Assembly: GCF_000499845.2 (NCBI RefSeq) | Contig: NC_023758.2 | Span: 37,032,108-37,096,107, forward strand | Direction of reading: 5' to 3' | Length of the DNA: 64,000 bases | Source of the DNA: Phaseolus vulgaris | Taxonomy: Eukaryota > Streptophyta > Magnoliopsida > Fabales > Fabaceae | Part shown: one piece after another, positions 25,647-38,435 of the stretch | Layout of the letters: the number at the start of each line of letters is the position of its first letter | How positions within the stretch are numbered: position 1 is the first letter of the stretch | Position numbers and translations under genes: made by a program | Notes under the pieces: generated by a model | Databases searched by the model: none | Told to the model about the DNA's origin: nothing | What the model saw: only the letters and a program-made list of their open reading frames with translations

Positions 25647-26816
25647 TCATTGTTCATTATGGCTTGAGGTGCCAAGGTAATCAAGGCCCTCAGTTCGACA
25701 TGCCATTATCTTCCGGAAGACCTCTCTCACTTGGCGCTCCAATGGGTCCAACCCATTTCTAAAAGCTTCACAAACACGCATTAGCTCATTCACATCACAA
25801 TCAATTTGTGTTTTCTGGTCATCTGCCAGTGGAAACTGAGCTGAATCTATCAGGTCAGTCATGTGGCGGCTGCTAGTCTCAATTTGGTGTATCTCCTTCA
25901 ACAAGCCATTCGAGTTTCTACGCTCTCGCTTCTTTGACTCCTCGGTGATCCGTTCATGAAGAACAGAAACTGGAGTACTCCAGGATAATTGCCGTGGAAC
26001 TGAAAAATGAATGCTTAGACCCCTATCCTGACAAGGAATAGCTGCAACAAGGGTCCACAAAACTATCAGGAGAACACAGTTCATCGTATAAACCGGAATC
26101 GCAAGCCTGCTTGTAGCAGCAATCTCAGTAGGACGGGGTGGAACAAGGTTATTTGCAATGGACTGTAGTTGCTTGGATGCAGACCAGGACCGGGAGACAC
26201 TCCACGAATGTGATCTTGAATGCCCTGTTGAGTGATGATCCTTGCTAGAGTTATGTCGCCCAAAAGACCTATTACGCTGAGAAAATATTGATCCAGATTC
26301 TTTCTCATCAAGCATTGTCAATGCTAAATCCATCAGTGCCTTTCTTGCCCTACGGAACTGGCCTTCAGTTAATGCTCTCTTAGATGAACCTAAGGCACAA
26401 AAGACAATTTCCAGAAGCTTTTGCCATGTGCGAATCTTCTCAATCCCGTCTCTGCTTGCATTACAAATGTCAAGGGCCTTCACTGATCTATCGAAGAATT
26501 CGGAAACCATGCGATCCAGCGGGGGTTTTGTGACATGCTCTTTGTTATTCAACAGAATGGCTCTGAAGTCCTCTAGGCAGAGGATAAACGCATTGAGGAC
26601 CTTCTGGATCCAACTAATTGAGAGAAACTCCTCATCACTAGCCACAGAAAGGTCTTGAAACCTATCTGTAACACGCTTTTGGAATGATCCAAGCTCTAAA
26701 TTACAGGAATCGGATTCATGACTTGCTTCCACAGAATGAACTTGCTCCTGCCTTACACCAAATATTGAACGACCAAACGAGGACAACGACGAAGAAGAGC
26801 CCTGATTTTCAGGCAT
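25647..26816 (-). CDS. ROH1-like protein (DUF793 family)
   Basis: A single coding exon encodes 389 aa starting MPENQGSSSSLSSFGRSI, the typical opening of the DUF793/ROH1 family. I chose this ATG (26816) because the 17 in-frame codons upstream lack an ATG and show no conservation I recognise. The N-terminal two-thirds holds the helical family core (SFQKRVTDRFQDL, SWIQKVLNAF, RARKALMDLALTML), then a serine/arginine/histidine-rich linker. A hydrophobic stretch (NCVLLIVLWTLVAAIPC, about residues 260-276) could be a membrane segment. A helical C-terminus with VNELMRVCEAFRNGLDPLERQVREVFRKIM follows. In Arabidopsis ROH1 interacts with the exocyst subunit EXO70A1 and affects seed-coat mucilage; this copy's role is inferred only from the family. 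The gene looks intact. Confidence 0.88.
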   Translation of the reverse strand: MPENQGSSSSLSSFGRSIFGVRQEQVHSVEASHESDSCNLELGSFQKRVTDRFQDLSVASDEEFLSISWIQKVLNAFILCLEDFRAILLNNKEHVTKPPLDRMVSEFFDRSVKALDICNASRDGIEKIRTWQKLLEIVFCALGSSKRALTEGQFRRARKALMDLALTMLDEKESGSIFSQRNRSFGRHNSSKDHHSTGHSRSHSWSVSRSWSASKQLQSIANNLVPPRPTEIAATSRLAIPVYTMNCVLLIVLWTLVAAIPCQDRGLSIHFSVPRQLSWSTPVSVLHERITEESKKRERRNSNGLLKEIHQIETSSRHMTDLIDSAQFPLADDQKTQIDCDVNELMRVCEAFRNGLDPLERQVREVFRKIMACRTEGLDYLGTSSHNEQ

Positions 26817-26912
26817 TGCTACAGAGTCACAGCCTTCAGCAAAAGTCCCACTCAAGATCCCCAACAAACCGAACCAGAATCACAAAGATCACATGAAACC
26901 CCTCAAAAACAA

Positions 26913-27343
26913 CTGCATTGAATTTCCCCGTTTCAGTTTCACTTCCGATAAGTTACTGAACGCAAAGAATTCAGGGTATCCTCAACAGTCCAACAAAATT
27001 AACACCAAATATCCAATTGACAACCTTACGACTATCAAACACCGATTAAGTAAACAGATCAACCAAACTCCAATACTGAAATCGAAACCCAAATCTTAAA
27101 AGATCTCAACTTTCAATAACATGACTTTCATGCTCTTCAAATTCAAAAACTGGGAAAACTCAACTAAAAGTCAAACCTTGATCTCTACCCAGATAACCAT
27201 ATGCTCAAACAATCTTAAAAAAGTGTTGGGTTTCGTAAAACATCATCGTTTTAAAAAGAAAAACAATTAAAAATGAAGTGCAAGAGCTTGCAACTTGTAA
27301 GAAGGCTTAAAGAAAAACAGAGAATAGAGAATAAAGGAGGTAC
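26913..27343 (-). other. Probable 5' leader intron of the ROH1-like gene
   Basis: On the minus strand a good donor (CAGAG|GTACCTCC) ends an exon at 27344, and a good acceptor (TCAATGCAG|TTG) starts the next at 26912, about 95 bases before the ATG. Removing the 431 bases between them gives a spliced leader. The first exon would extend upstream to about 27480, a region rich in CT on the minus strand. Transcript data would be needed to confirm it. Confidence 0.45.
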
Positions 27344-27499
27344 CTCTGAACTTGAGAAGTTTAGAACCGAGAGAAGAAGACGATTGGAATTTGTAGGAGT
27401 AAAAGAGTTGTCATAGAAAACGTAGAAGTGACGAAATGGGAAAAGGCAAATCCCCAAACCCTAGCGAAGGACCAAAGCCAGAGGTGGCTTTGGTGTACG

Positions 27500-30400
27500 C
27501 TAGTTCAGGGGAAGCAAAAGCGATGTAGTTGGAATGTTATTATTGTGAAGAGTTCTGACAAGACAACGTTTTTTTTAAGGTTATTTTGAGAAATATAAGA
27601 CACACAAGATTTTTGTCTGGAGATCATATAAAAATACAATTTAAATAATTCCCACCAGAAAATGTTCCCCTCTTCAAGGTATAAGAAAAACAATTTGGTA
27701 TTAAAATTCTCTGAGAGTTTATTTGAGATTCTAAACTTCAATATAAGTGAAAATAATTAAAATTATACGAATTAAGAAAGCCAACTAATATTATTTAATT
27801 TTAATTAAGTTAATTTTAATTTTTTAAATACTATTTATTAAAATTTGATCTCATGAATGAAAAAAAATTGAAAGTAAAATAATAATTAATTAAAGGATAT
27901 TTTAGGAATGATTCGAAAATAATTAAATTTATTTACAAATAAGTCAACTATAAATTCCATTCTTCTATTTTTATTAATTTTTTAAAATTTATATTATGAA
28001 ATAAAAACACAGTAAATTTTTATTGTAATAAAATAATATTTTGTGATACTATCTTTTTTACCTATTCTAATTTCTACTTCATGATAAATATATAAGTTTA
28101 AATTAATTAAAAATTAGGTAAAAATGAGGATATAATTATCAAAGAATAATTAATGTTTTTTTAACTTTAAAAATTATAAATATATACAAACAAACTTATA
28201 ATGTAAATCAAATTATTTAAATTATTTGGTTAAATTTTTAACTTTAAATTTGAATATAATTTTATTTTATTTATTTATTAAAATTAAATAATTGTTTTCA
28301 GCTTGATTGATAAACTACTTCTGAGATTTTAGATTAATTAGTTTAAGTTTAAGTATTTTAATTTTAATTTTTTATTACATTTTCTAATTATAAAATAACC
28401 TTGAGGTATCAATTAAATGACATTTTAACTTTAAAAGGGTAGTTGTATAAAGTTGTAAAACTTTTATAAAAATTATACAAAAAAAATCAACAAAATAGCA
28501 TAAAGTTAAATGATTGTCATCTAAATGAATTAGTAAAATAGTTTAATATTCACAATAATTTTATAAAAATATTTAAACAAGAATGATAGACTACATGGAA
28601 GAAAAGTAAGATTTGTTCTATACATGTTCACTTAAACGAGTTACATTTAATTCTTTTTCAAACATTACTTGAAAGATTTCTTATAATCAATTAGAATAAG
28701 TATTTTGTATCTATCACTTCTAACTTAGAGTACATTAGTAAATTTTTCTTTATCTTATGAAATAAATAATATAATATTCTTTAATAACTAAATCATTTAT
28801 AACTTTTTTAAGTATTATTTACTCTATGACTATTGGCGAACAAATAAAGAAGTTTGAGTAAGAAATGGTCAACTCTCTTAACAGAGAGAATTTACCATGA
28901 AGAACATTCCTCACGAAAGATAAATTTCACTAAATGAAGAATTCGCAAAAGATAGCTCTCTCTTGAGCTAAAAGGCATGGTTAGATGGTCTAGTGGTTAT
29001 TGTTTCATTTCAAAAGTTTTCATTTAAAGAGAATATATTCTCATTGGATCAGTAATCCATCACAAAGGGAAATTTGTCCTTTATAGACATTTTGAAAAGA
29101 ATTGTTGGATCTTTAATGTAGCTTTTGTGCTTTTTTAATTGTTAGTTAGGCATGTGCCAAACTTTTTTTAGATACTATTCATAAAAGTCAAATACTATGC
29201 AAAGATGTAGGTCTTGAAATATGTAAAAGCATGCTTGGGTGGATAGACGATACAAATCCTCTCATTGACACAAAAACATGTTCCTTTTGTTAGAATCTTT
29301 CTTGAAATTTGATTCATCAACTTGCATCATCTATAAATAATTTTTCATATTCTTGTATCTTCTAACTTAATAAACATGTCTTGTTTATAGCTAGTACCAC
29401 ATGGACGATTTTGCATAATAAGTTTGTGTATGTGTGAGTGATTTTTGTTTATATTCTTCAACTATTGAAATTTGGTTCATCAACCTACATCATCTATAAA
29501 TAATTGTTTATGCTCTTGTATCTTCTAACTTCATAAACGTGTCTTGTCATATGAGCTTTATCTATACTTAGTACCTGATGGATGATTTTCCATAATAAAT
29601 TGGTGTGTGTCTGAGTGATTTTTGTTTATATCCTTCGACTTATTATCTTAATATTTTTAACATCTAACAAATTCTCAATAAAACATTACTTTTTTAAAAC
29701 TTATTTATATTTATTAATGATGTGATAATGGAAGAGGAATAAGAGGAGAAGAGATTTTTAAGGGAGGAGAGGCTACTCAAGGAGTATTTACAAGGAACAT
29801 TACTAAAAAAATAAAGAAGAAAAAATAATAAATAATTTCAAAGAAGATTTACATAGAGAAAAATTAAACAACTTGAAAAAGGAAATTAGAAGATGCAAAA
29901 AGTTCAATAATATTTTAGTAGTTTTTGCATAGAAGTTTCAAGAATGTTATGGTAAGTTCTAGGAAGTTATGGAAGGTATAAAAAAAGTGGAAGTGAAATC
30001 ACTTAACTAACTCAGGCTTAAGAAGGTTAAGCAAGTTCACACATAACCACGCACTTGAAAATTATAACTTTATTTCACACATATGTCACTTCATATGAGG
30101 TGGCACGTGTCACTTTAAAAGGTTGCATATGATTTATTTATCCTGACTCTTTAACCCTTTTACATTTGTAAACAAATGGATCCCTCTATATACTCTTCAC
30201 ACTTGAAATTTTATTAATTAAAATTTGTGAGAATTTGGTTTGAGAGCTTCTTTAAGTGGTAGATCTTCATTGCATTTATCCGAAAGAGACTTAGGTGGCA
30301 TGCTCTTTCCATTTCATTTCCTTAATCATCTTTTTGTTTTTCAATTTTTTTTTGTGTTTGTTATTTTTGTGGTTAAGGGAAAACTTTACTAGTTATTTAT

Positions 30401-31500
30401 TTTGTGATTCAACTTTACAAAATTACCTTTTTGGACGAGTAAATAGAACATGAATAAAGTGGATCATGTATATTGTATACATAGATAATATTTGTTTTGA
30501 CATTGGATTTTGCATCACATTGGATGTTGAATAAAGAGTGGTAGCTCACTTCAGTTCTTATATGGACTAGATAGTTATATGAACAATATAAATTATTTGA
30601 ATAGAAATCAATATTGTATGTTATTATTAGACAAGTTATAATCAAATTATGAGACCAAATGTACTAAAGCATTACATCAAAGCATAATAAAATGTATGAG
30701 AACATGTAAACTTGGTATGACATGAAGACTAAATGTATCTTTATCCTTATATTTCAGCTTATTATCAAAGCATGTGATGAAAATCAAATGTATAAAAAAA
30801 TTATACTAGAGCATAATAAAATGTATGAGAGCATATAGTCAATTATATTGTAGCATAATTAAAAGTATTTTAGCATAACATAAAGAAAAAAAGTAATATA
30901 AAAAGTATGAGAGGGTGAAAAAAGATAACATGTTTAAAACATAACTTTCTATTTACATCAACACACATTTTTCCCCTTTTTGACATAATTAAACATTTTT
31001 GACATTATAAAACAATAAGGGATGAAAAGACTAATGAAGAACATCATGGTTAGGAAATTGGTGGGAGTGATAGTAGAGTTAATGAAGATTACTCATGAGG
31101 TAATAATGGTGGTTTGGTTGCTCGTAAAATTAGAGAGTTGGATTAGAAAAGCAAAAAAATATATAGAATGCTAGACAATTAAGCTATGTTTTGTTGATTT
31201 TTTTGCATCAATACCATTGAAAGTCACTACAAGAAAATTGTAAATTTTCTACAACAACATATTTATCTTTAATTACTAAAATTTGTAAGTAATAGGCATT
31301 TTTGACATATTTTTATGAAAAAATATGTTGATTATTTTTTTTAAAAAAATATTGATAAATTATATATATTCAATGGTAATATCAATGGATGGTTATTGGG
31401 AAATTATTGTAATTATCAACTAATGTGCATTTATCTATGTAGGCAAAGACTTCATGTTGACTTGCACTAGAAAGGAAAAGCTCCAAATTAGTTTTTTTTT
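27500..31500. other. AT-rich intergenic region with a local tandem duplication
   Basis: Extremely AT-rich spacer with no credible gene. It contains a tandem duplication (29302-29641, separate entry). Near 30650-30850 the phrase GCATAATAAAATGTATGAGA occurs twice, which suggests another small local duplication. A single tRNA-like A-box word at about 28990 is discussed under findings. Confidence 0.5.
29302..29641. repeat. Tandem duplication of about 165-178 bp
   Basis: Two consecutive diverged copies, 29302-29462 and 29464-29641. Both contain TGAAATTTG, CATCATCTATAAATAATT, TCTTGTATCTTCTAACTT and GTGATTTTTGTTTATAT in the same order. The second copy has a small insertion (CATATGAGCTTTATC). No coding capacity. 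Confidence 0.75.
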
Positions 31501-31509
31501 AAAATATTG

Positions 31510-32910
31510 GTGTTATTCGATTTGTTATTTCCTGAAATTGGCAAAAAAAATTATTTCAAAATTGGACAAGTCGTACATGTGGAGTACGAAATAACTTAAC
31601 AAAAATTGTCATCTATGGTCATGACTTTTGAAAAGCAAAAAAATTATTCAAATAAATCGTATATGCAGCATACGACTTTAAGCTAATTCACACTCTGGTA
31701 GCATTTGTGCATAAATCATATTTGGTGCATACGATTTTAATTAGTATTAGCTGAAACTCGTGAAAAATTAATTAATATTGTGTAACTGAAGTCGTACATA
31801 ACAAGTACATGAAGTCATACTTTATGTTGACGACTTCCGTTCAGTAAATTTATTTTTTTAGGGAAGAAAACTTGTTATTTTTTTTTAAATGGTAGAATAA
31901 TTTAAAAAATATTTAGTTGTGTTATTGTAATTGAAAATAATATATGAAAATTAATAATGGTGGTAAAACACTAAGTTTGTGACACTAAAAAGAAACTATA
32001 AACCTTAATCGAAAATCTTAATTGGAAACCTCCGAAAATCTTAACCAAAAACGGTAAGTAGTAAATTTTAAAATTGGAGAAACCTAAATCATAAAGACAC
32101 ATGTAACTGTAGCCCATAACCGTAAACTTGTAAAAATAAATCCTAAAATTCGTTATAGTAAAAAATTAAAGCCTAAAATTATTTAACCGATGAATGAAAT
32201 AGTACTCAATAATTTTTTAAATATGTTGAAAAATGTTATGAAAATTTGTTTAATATGTAGTAAAATATTATTGTGTATTTATTTAGAGTGATTTGTTATT
32301 AGTATATGTGTATATCCGACTTTTTGGTTAAAGTTTCCGTACATATAAGATTTTCAATTAAGGATTTTGGTTTATTTTTAACGTCTCAAATTTAGGGTTT
32401 TACCACCATTATTAATTTTCAACATTCTTTTTAATCAAAATAACACAACTAAATATTTTTTAAATTATTCCATCATTTAAAAAAATTAACAAGTTTTTTT
32501 CCTTAAAAAAACAATTTACAAAATTGAAATCGTACATGATAAGCACGATTTTAGTGGAATATGATATAACTAAGGTTGTCAACACCAAATACGACTTCAA
32601 TTTAACAGTTTTAGACTGAAGTCATACTTGTCATATGACTTTAGTTACACATCATTATTTTTCACGAGTTTCAGCTAATGCTAATTAAAATTGTATGCAC
32701 CAAATTCGATTCTTGCACAAATGTTATTTGAAATGTGATTTAGCTTGAAGTCGTATGTTGTATATACTATTTCCTTGAAAAAAATTTACTTTTCAAAAAT
32801 CGTGAACATATGAAAATTTTTGTTCAATTATTTCGGACTCTACCTGTACAACTTGTTTAATTTCAGGATAATTTTTTTTTCCATTAAAAAAATACGAAAT
32901 CGAATTACAA
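31510..32910. mobile_element. Large foldback element with inverted arms of about 550-600 bp
   Basis: The left arm (about 31510-32055) and right arm (about 32316-32910) are reverse complements of each other over almost their whole length, with a spacer of about 260 bp. Matching words include TTCGATTTGTTATTT with its complement near 32900, and AATAATGGTGGTAAAAC (about 31950) with its complement near 32405. Within the arms smaller hairpin-like words recur, such as TCGTACATGTGGAGTACGA. No coding capacity and no certain target duplication. A MULE-type or foldback DNA transposon is the likeliest origin. Confidence 0.7.
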
Positions 32911-35730
32911 ATTAAAGAAAACCTCCAAATTTACTTACAGATTGACCATACTTATTAAATGCACATGAAAACTTCTTTTGTATTTAATGTTATGAATACT
33001 TGTTGTGAGTTTTGATAGATAATGACATAGAGCAAGAAAAAAAAGTGTAAACTCTAAGTATGATACAAAGAGGAGAGTAGGAAGTAACATTGTAATAACA
33101 ATTATGGTTCTTACCACTTTTATCTTCTTTTATATATTGTATATATTCATATCAATATTTTTTTTCGTTGATGATAAAAAAATTCTCACAAATATAGTTA
33201 AATTAACTACTTTTTTAACATTGAATATATTCTTATTAAAAGACATAAAAAACAATATAATTTTTTATAATTCTAATTCTCAACTCACCTTTGTTTGTTT
33301 TTTTATGTTATAATAATTTGTAGCTCATGTCGAAGTTCGTGTATGCTGTATAACATAAAGCTAGCATGGTTTTATTATACCTACACATAATGATACAAAT
33401 TGACATTTGTATGACATGCATAAGAGCAAAGCAAGAGGTAACAAAATTTGGGAAATGTTGTGCAGATTCACTGAAATTTTGTTTCCTTTCTACTTTTCTC
33501 TACAACTTGAATTCTGTAATATAATGTTTTTAGTTTTTATAAATAATATTTTAATATTTTTAAATTTAATTGTTTTGAAAGAAACTTTACAACTATGGAA
33601 AAAGCTTCCTACATGCTCCATGTCTGAATTGATTAAAAATCCTATTGTTCTATTAAAAACTTGTTTATTTTGTTCTTGTAAATCATTTGAATAAATGAAA
33701 TAAAACCATTACATATAATTCTTTATAAAAAATATGATTTCAATAGAGTTAACTATTTTTTAAGAAATATAAACCAATCATGTTATACTTATTTATATAT
33801 ATATATATATATTAGATATTTTTGTATTGAAAAATAATACTTTGATACTTTTTGAAAAAATTATATCTACTTTACAATTCATTTTAATAATATAATTATA
33901 TATATTAAAATTTAAATTAAAAAAACAAAATATTATTAAAATATTAATATTTTGAATTATCAAATGAGTATTTTTTATTTGATTTGTGTTAAAGTATCAC
34001 CACCATTAGGCTAAGTGATGGAGCAAAGTGTAAATTCATAATGTTTATTTTGAAAATAAATATGTTTTGCATAGTAAAAATATAAAAACATTAAACTATA
34101 TTAAACATTTATGTTTCACATAATTAAACAATTTTATTGAAATTGGATATATTTTTTTATAGGCAGAAAATTTTATTAATGAATATGAAAAATAGATAAC
34201 TACTTTAATAAAAAAATATTTTGTATTATTTTTACAAGTTAGATTTAATCTAACATATAAAGTAAAAATCTTATGATACAACTAACAATAAATATGTTTT
34301 GCATTTTTCTTAAGTTAGATTTAACATATTACAAAGTAAAAAAACTTACTATACAACTGATATATTTCACATAAGCATGATAGTGTCCTACACGTTAATA
34401 AAGTTATGAATCGATAAGGGTTTTTTTCATTTGTCATCATTCGATTTATTCCAATCTTATATTTTAACAATTTTGTGAATTAAACGTGACATTATTTGGA
34501 TATAAACATGACTAAGAAACCATTAACTCATTCTATGGAAAAAATTGTACATTAGTTTTCTATATATGTCAAAATCACAACAGTTGTCATTTAGAAGTAT
34601 TAATTTACTATAAAAAAGAGAAATTAAGGAATGTATATATGTCAATAAAAGTAATTTCATAATGATCTCACATAAAATAAATATATCTTACTTAATCTCG
34701 AAGTTTGTTAAATTCATATTTACTTAAATAGACTAAATTTTATAACAACTTTTTTTAACTTCTTTTTTCAGGATTCACCTTATTTAAATAATAAATTATC
34801 CATAATTATTATTTGTCAATTGACCAACTTTGACTTGGTCTTATTGCATCATAATATCTAGCATTTCATGCTTGTCATACACAAGGACCTTTCATTACCT
34901 ATTTTTGATAATGTCTTAATAAAGAGGGAGTTCCTACTATATTTTTGTTTTAGTTGGATTGAGTTCATCTCCCCATAAAAAAAAGTTATAAAAATATTAT
35001 ATTTACTTTTGATGTTTTATCTCCTTAAATGAATTTATCCAATTCAATTAGGATCACTATTTTTCACATACTAAAAGTCTCATACTTAAAAAACAAGTTG
35101 CATATAAATAAAATTAATTACATTATTTAGACCGTCTAATTTTTTTGCATTGTGATTCAATTATGTATAGTAAAACTTTGTAACACTATCATTAAAAAAT
35201 ATTATATATAGAATAAATTTGATTATTTGAATATATAAAAATAAACTTTGTTTTAGAATAATTTTTAATTAGTTAAATATATTAAAAATTATTTTAAAAA
35301 CTCCATCATAATTCGTAAAATTAGAAAAATTGATCAAAACATATTTAAAATATTACAAAATAATTTAATCAAATCGTCCTTGTAGATTATATACTGCAAT
35401 AGGAGATAATATACCGCAATAAAAAATAACTATAAACCCATCACCATTAATGTTATTACAAAAGTACTATTCTTTATTAACCCAAATATCCCATTTTTTA
35501 TGTTGAATTATGCTTATAAGCTCAAAAGTAATTTAAGAAAAATATCTTATTTAGAAATTTAAGTTTGTACCTAAAGATTTAGCTGCAAGAGTAAACCAAA
35601 AATTGAAAAAAATACTAATGGATTAAAATGTTGAAAAAAGAAAAAATAAATAAATTAAATAAATGTTGGCGTAGTGGTGACGAATCCGAAATAATGAAAA
35701 AATATAAAAAAGAAATATTGATAGAAATTT
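32911..35730. other. AT-rich intergenic region, no gene recognised
   Basis: Very AT-rich spacer upstream of the Agenet-domain gene. It holds only short open frames of biased composition and a small TA repeat near 33795-33812. I see no transposon ends or RNA genes here. Confidence 0.5.
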
Positions 35731-35735
35731 AAACA

Positions 35736-35760
35736 CTTATATATATATATATATAAAAGA
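35736..35760 (+). promoter_or_regulatory. TATA-box region of the Agenet gene
   Basis: A run of alternating TA leads into TATATAAAAG at about 35750-35759, some 105-115 bases before the ATG at 35865. With transcription starting about 30 bases downstream, the leader would be about 80 nt, and it is rich in A and C (CACAGAGACAACAC). Placement fits a core promoter but is inferred from sequence only. Confidence 0.5.
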
Positions 35761-35864
35761 AGAAGAACAATAAGAAAGAGGAACCCCCACAGAGACAACA
35801 CTTTCTGTCTTTTGATAACAGTGTTTCAACCATCAAACACTTTCAAGAACCATTTTCTTCTTCA

Positions 35865-36290
35865 ATGCGTCCACCGCGGAAGAAGGTGAGTTTTCGCTCC
35901 GGCGACAAGGTGGAGGTGTGTAGCAACGAGGAGGGCTTCTTCGGCTCCTACTACCTCGCCACGGTTGTGTCGGCTCTCAACACCGGCCTTTACGTCGTAC
36001 GCTACCACACGCTGCTCGAAGATGACGAGTCCCAACCGCTCACGGTAACCGTCTTCCCCAAAGAGCTCCGCTATAAGCCTCCGCGCATCGCCGCCTCCTC
36101 CTTCGCGCTCTACCAGCGCGTCGACGCCTTCGACAATGACGGCTGGTGGGTCGGCGAGATCACCGGCAAGGTCGGCCTCAACCACTACTATGTATACTTT
36201 TCCACCACTCACGAGGAAATCCTGTACCCCGCCTCCGCAATTAGGGTTCACCAGGAGTGGATCAACGGCCAATGGATTCGCTCCAATTGA
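35865..36290 (+). CDS. Small Agenet/Tudor-like domain protein
   Basis: An intronless gene of 141 codons. Two Agenet modules can be seen. Residues about 8-72 contain FRSGDKVEVCSNEEGFFGSYY followed by a strand-rich stretch ending in FPKELRYKPP. Residues about 80-135 contain VDAFDNDGWWVGEITGK and YYVYFSTTHEEILYPASAIR. The paired tryptophans and alternating acidic/aromatic pattern are typical of plant Tudor-like folds, which bind modified or structured ligands such as methylated histones. The protein is little more than the two modules, as in short plant Tudor-like proteins. The codons are strikingly GC-rich against the surrounding AT-rich DNA. The start is the first ATG after a clear TATA region. 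The exact ligand cannot be inferred. Confidence 0.85.
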   Translation: MRPPRKKVSFRSGDKVEVCSNEEGFFGSYYLATVVSALNTGLYVVRYHTLLEDDESQPLTVTVFPKELRYKPPRIAASSFALYQRVDAFDNDGWWVGEITGKVGLNHYYVYFSTTHEEILYPASAIRVHQEWINGQWIRSN

Positions 36291-38394
36291 TCAATTTACG
36301 TTTCAATTTGATGAATTCGTGCAAGGAATCGTGGATAGATTTCTTGTTGTGGGTTTTAATTTGAATCTGTTAGAGAATGGAAGATGTGCACTGTGTCTTT
36401 TGTTGTTTATACATTTAATTGTACTTCCATTTGCTTATTCTGCTGATTCAAGTCCAACCTCATTTCCGTTCTTGTCTTTTAATTGTTTTCTTTTTCTCTT
36501 AATCTTGCTGGGTTAGTTTCTTTGACTGTGTTGGATTGTATGTGTTTCTTGGTGAAATAGGTGTTTTTTTATTAGATTTTAGGGGTGGGAAAGTTGGGGA
36601 TACCAGGGGCTGTTATGGTGGTTTATTGAAAATCAAATTTGAAGAGAAAGAAAGAGAAAAACTGCAATGTTGCACAGTGTTTTGACCTTTTGTGTTGATG
36701 TAGAAAGGAACAAGAAACGTGGGTTCTTTTGATTTGTTAAAAACCATTTGCAATTTTTGTAGTGAAATTGTTAATGTCATAAACTATTTGCGGTTCTGTT
36801 ACCCATTGTTTTTTTGTTCCTGATGAATCTATATAGAATGTTGTTGTTAATTAACTTTGATGATTTGGTTTTCCACTACACCCTTTTGGGTGTTTCAAAC
36901 TCTAGTTAATGGTTTTGGACATGCATTTTACTTGGATAATTTTAGTGTTTACACTGTGAAGAGTAATATAAATTTTAGTGTTCTCCGATAAATAAATTAT
37001 TGGTGATACTACATTATTGCGAGATATATTTTATCAATGGAGAATGATATTTTCACATTGAAATTTTTCTTTCACACTCCAATTTATAACCAACAATGTT
37101 ATTATTTTATTTTTATTTAATTTTATTAGTAGAATATAATCTTTTATTATTAAAATGAGACAAAAAAAAAGTGTCACACTTTCAATTTTACTTTACAACC
37201 CTTTTAATAATAAAATATTACATTTAATTAATAAAAAAAATTAAAATAAAATCATTTAATTAATAAAAAAAATTAAAATAAAATAATGATGTTAATTGGT
37301 CGTTAAGTAGGAGTGCTAAAATAATCTCAGTTTTAAAATATTATTATTAATATTAGTGAAAACAATCGTGTTTATATAAATTTATATTTTATTTTAATAA
37401 CTACAAATATGTACAAATATTATTAGAAAACATATTTCTTTTTTTACTACACCTATTAATATATTATGATCAAAACATAGTTAACTTAGTAGTTATATGA
37501 TAATAACTTAATCATGATTAAATATATTTAAAATTTATATCTTAATTTATAATATTGATTGATTTATTTTAATAAAAGAATTTATTATATAATAATTATA
37601 ATTGTTTAGTGAAATTCAACTTTAAATCGATAATTTATGATTTTAATAGAAGAAGAGGAGAGACTCATTTGTTATAATTTTTTAATACAATAATTTTTTT
37701 TCATAAATAATTACTTTGAAAAGTTAAAATTATAAAAATAATTATTAAATTAACTAATTTTAATATCTATTTTTTTCTTATATATTTTTCATATCAAAAT
37801 TTGGTGTTTATACCACATTAATTCTATTAAAATTAAATGTGAAATAAATTAATTAGAATTTGTACATTTCTTTTCTCAAATTATGTAGATGTCACATTTT
37901 TATCATTCAATTATTTTCACGCATTTTGCAATCATAATTTCCAATTTTCACACATTTAGAACAAAATGACAATGTTTTGGAACATAAATGACAATCTTTT
38001 TGTAACATAAAGACTTTGTTTAAAAAAAAGCATTATTATTACAGAATAATAATATGTGAATCATGATTGTATTCTTTCAAACAATATACATTACTTGAAC
38101 TTTTTTATTTAATTAATATAAGTAAACATAATTTATTCTATTAAAACTAGATTCATCAATTAAATATAGATGAGAAAAAATATTTTAATAATATGATCAA
38201 ATTTCAAATCATTTATATAAAAAAAACCTACATGTACCCTAAACCTATATGTATATTAATGAGTATCTAACATTTTTTAAAATAATATAAACTATTTTTT
38301 CAAAATAAAATAAAAAATGGAAAAAAGTTAATATATACTTAGACATGTCACTTTTGTAACATTCTTATATTTTTCCATATCTAATAACTATAAT

Positions 38395-38435
<41 letters not shown>

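Noticed and set aside
26817..26867. Seventeen extra N-terminal codons for the ROH1-like gene
   Set aside because: They begin at a TTG, not ATG, and the family's conserved start is MPENQ-like at 26816; the extra codons are more likely leader.
35862..36272. 136-codon frame antisense to the Agenet gene
   Set aside because: It is the shadow of a GC-rich coding sequence; no domain is recognisable and its composition follows from the sense codons.
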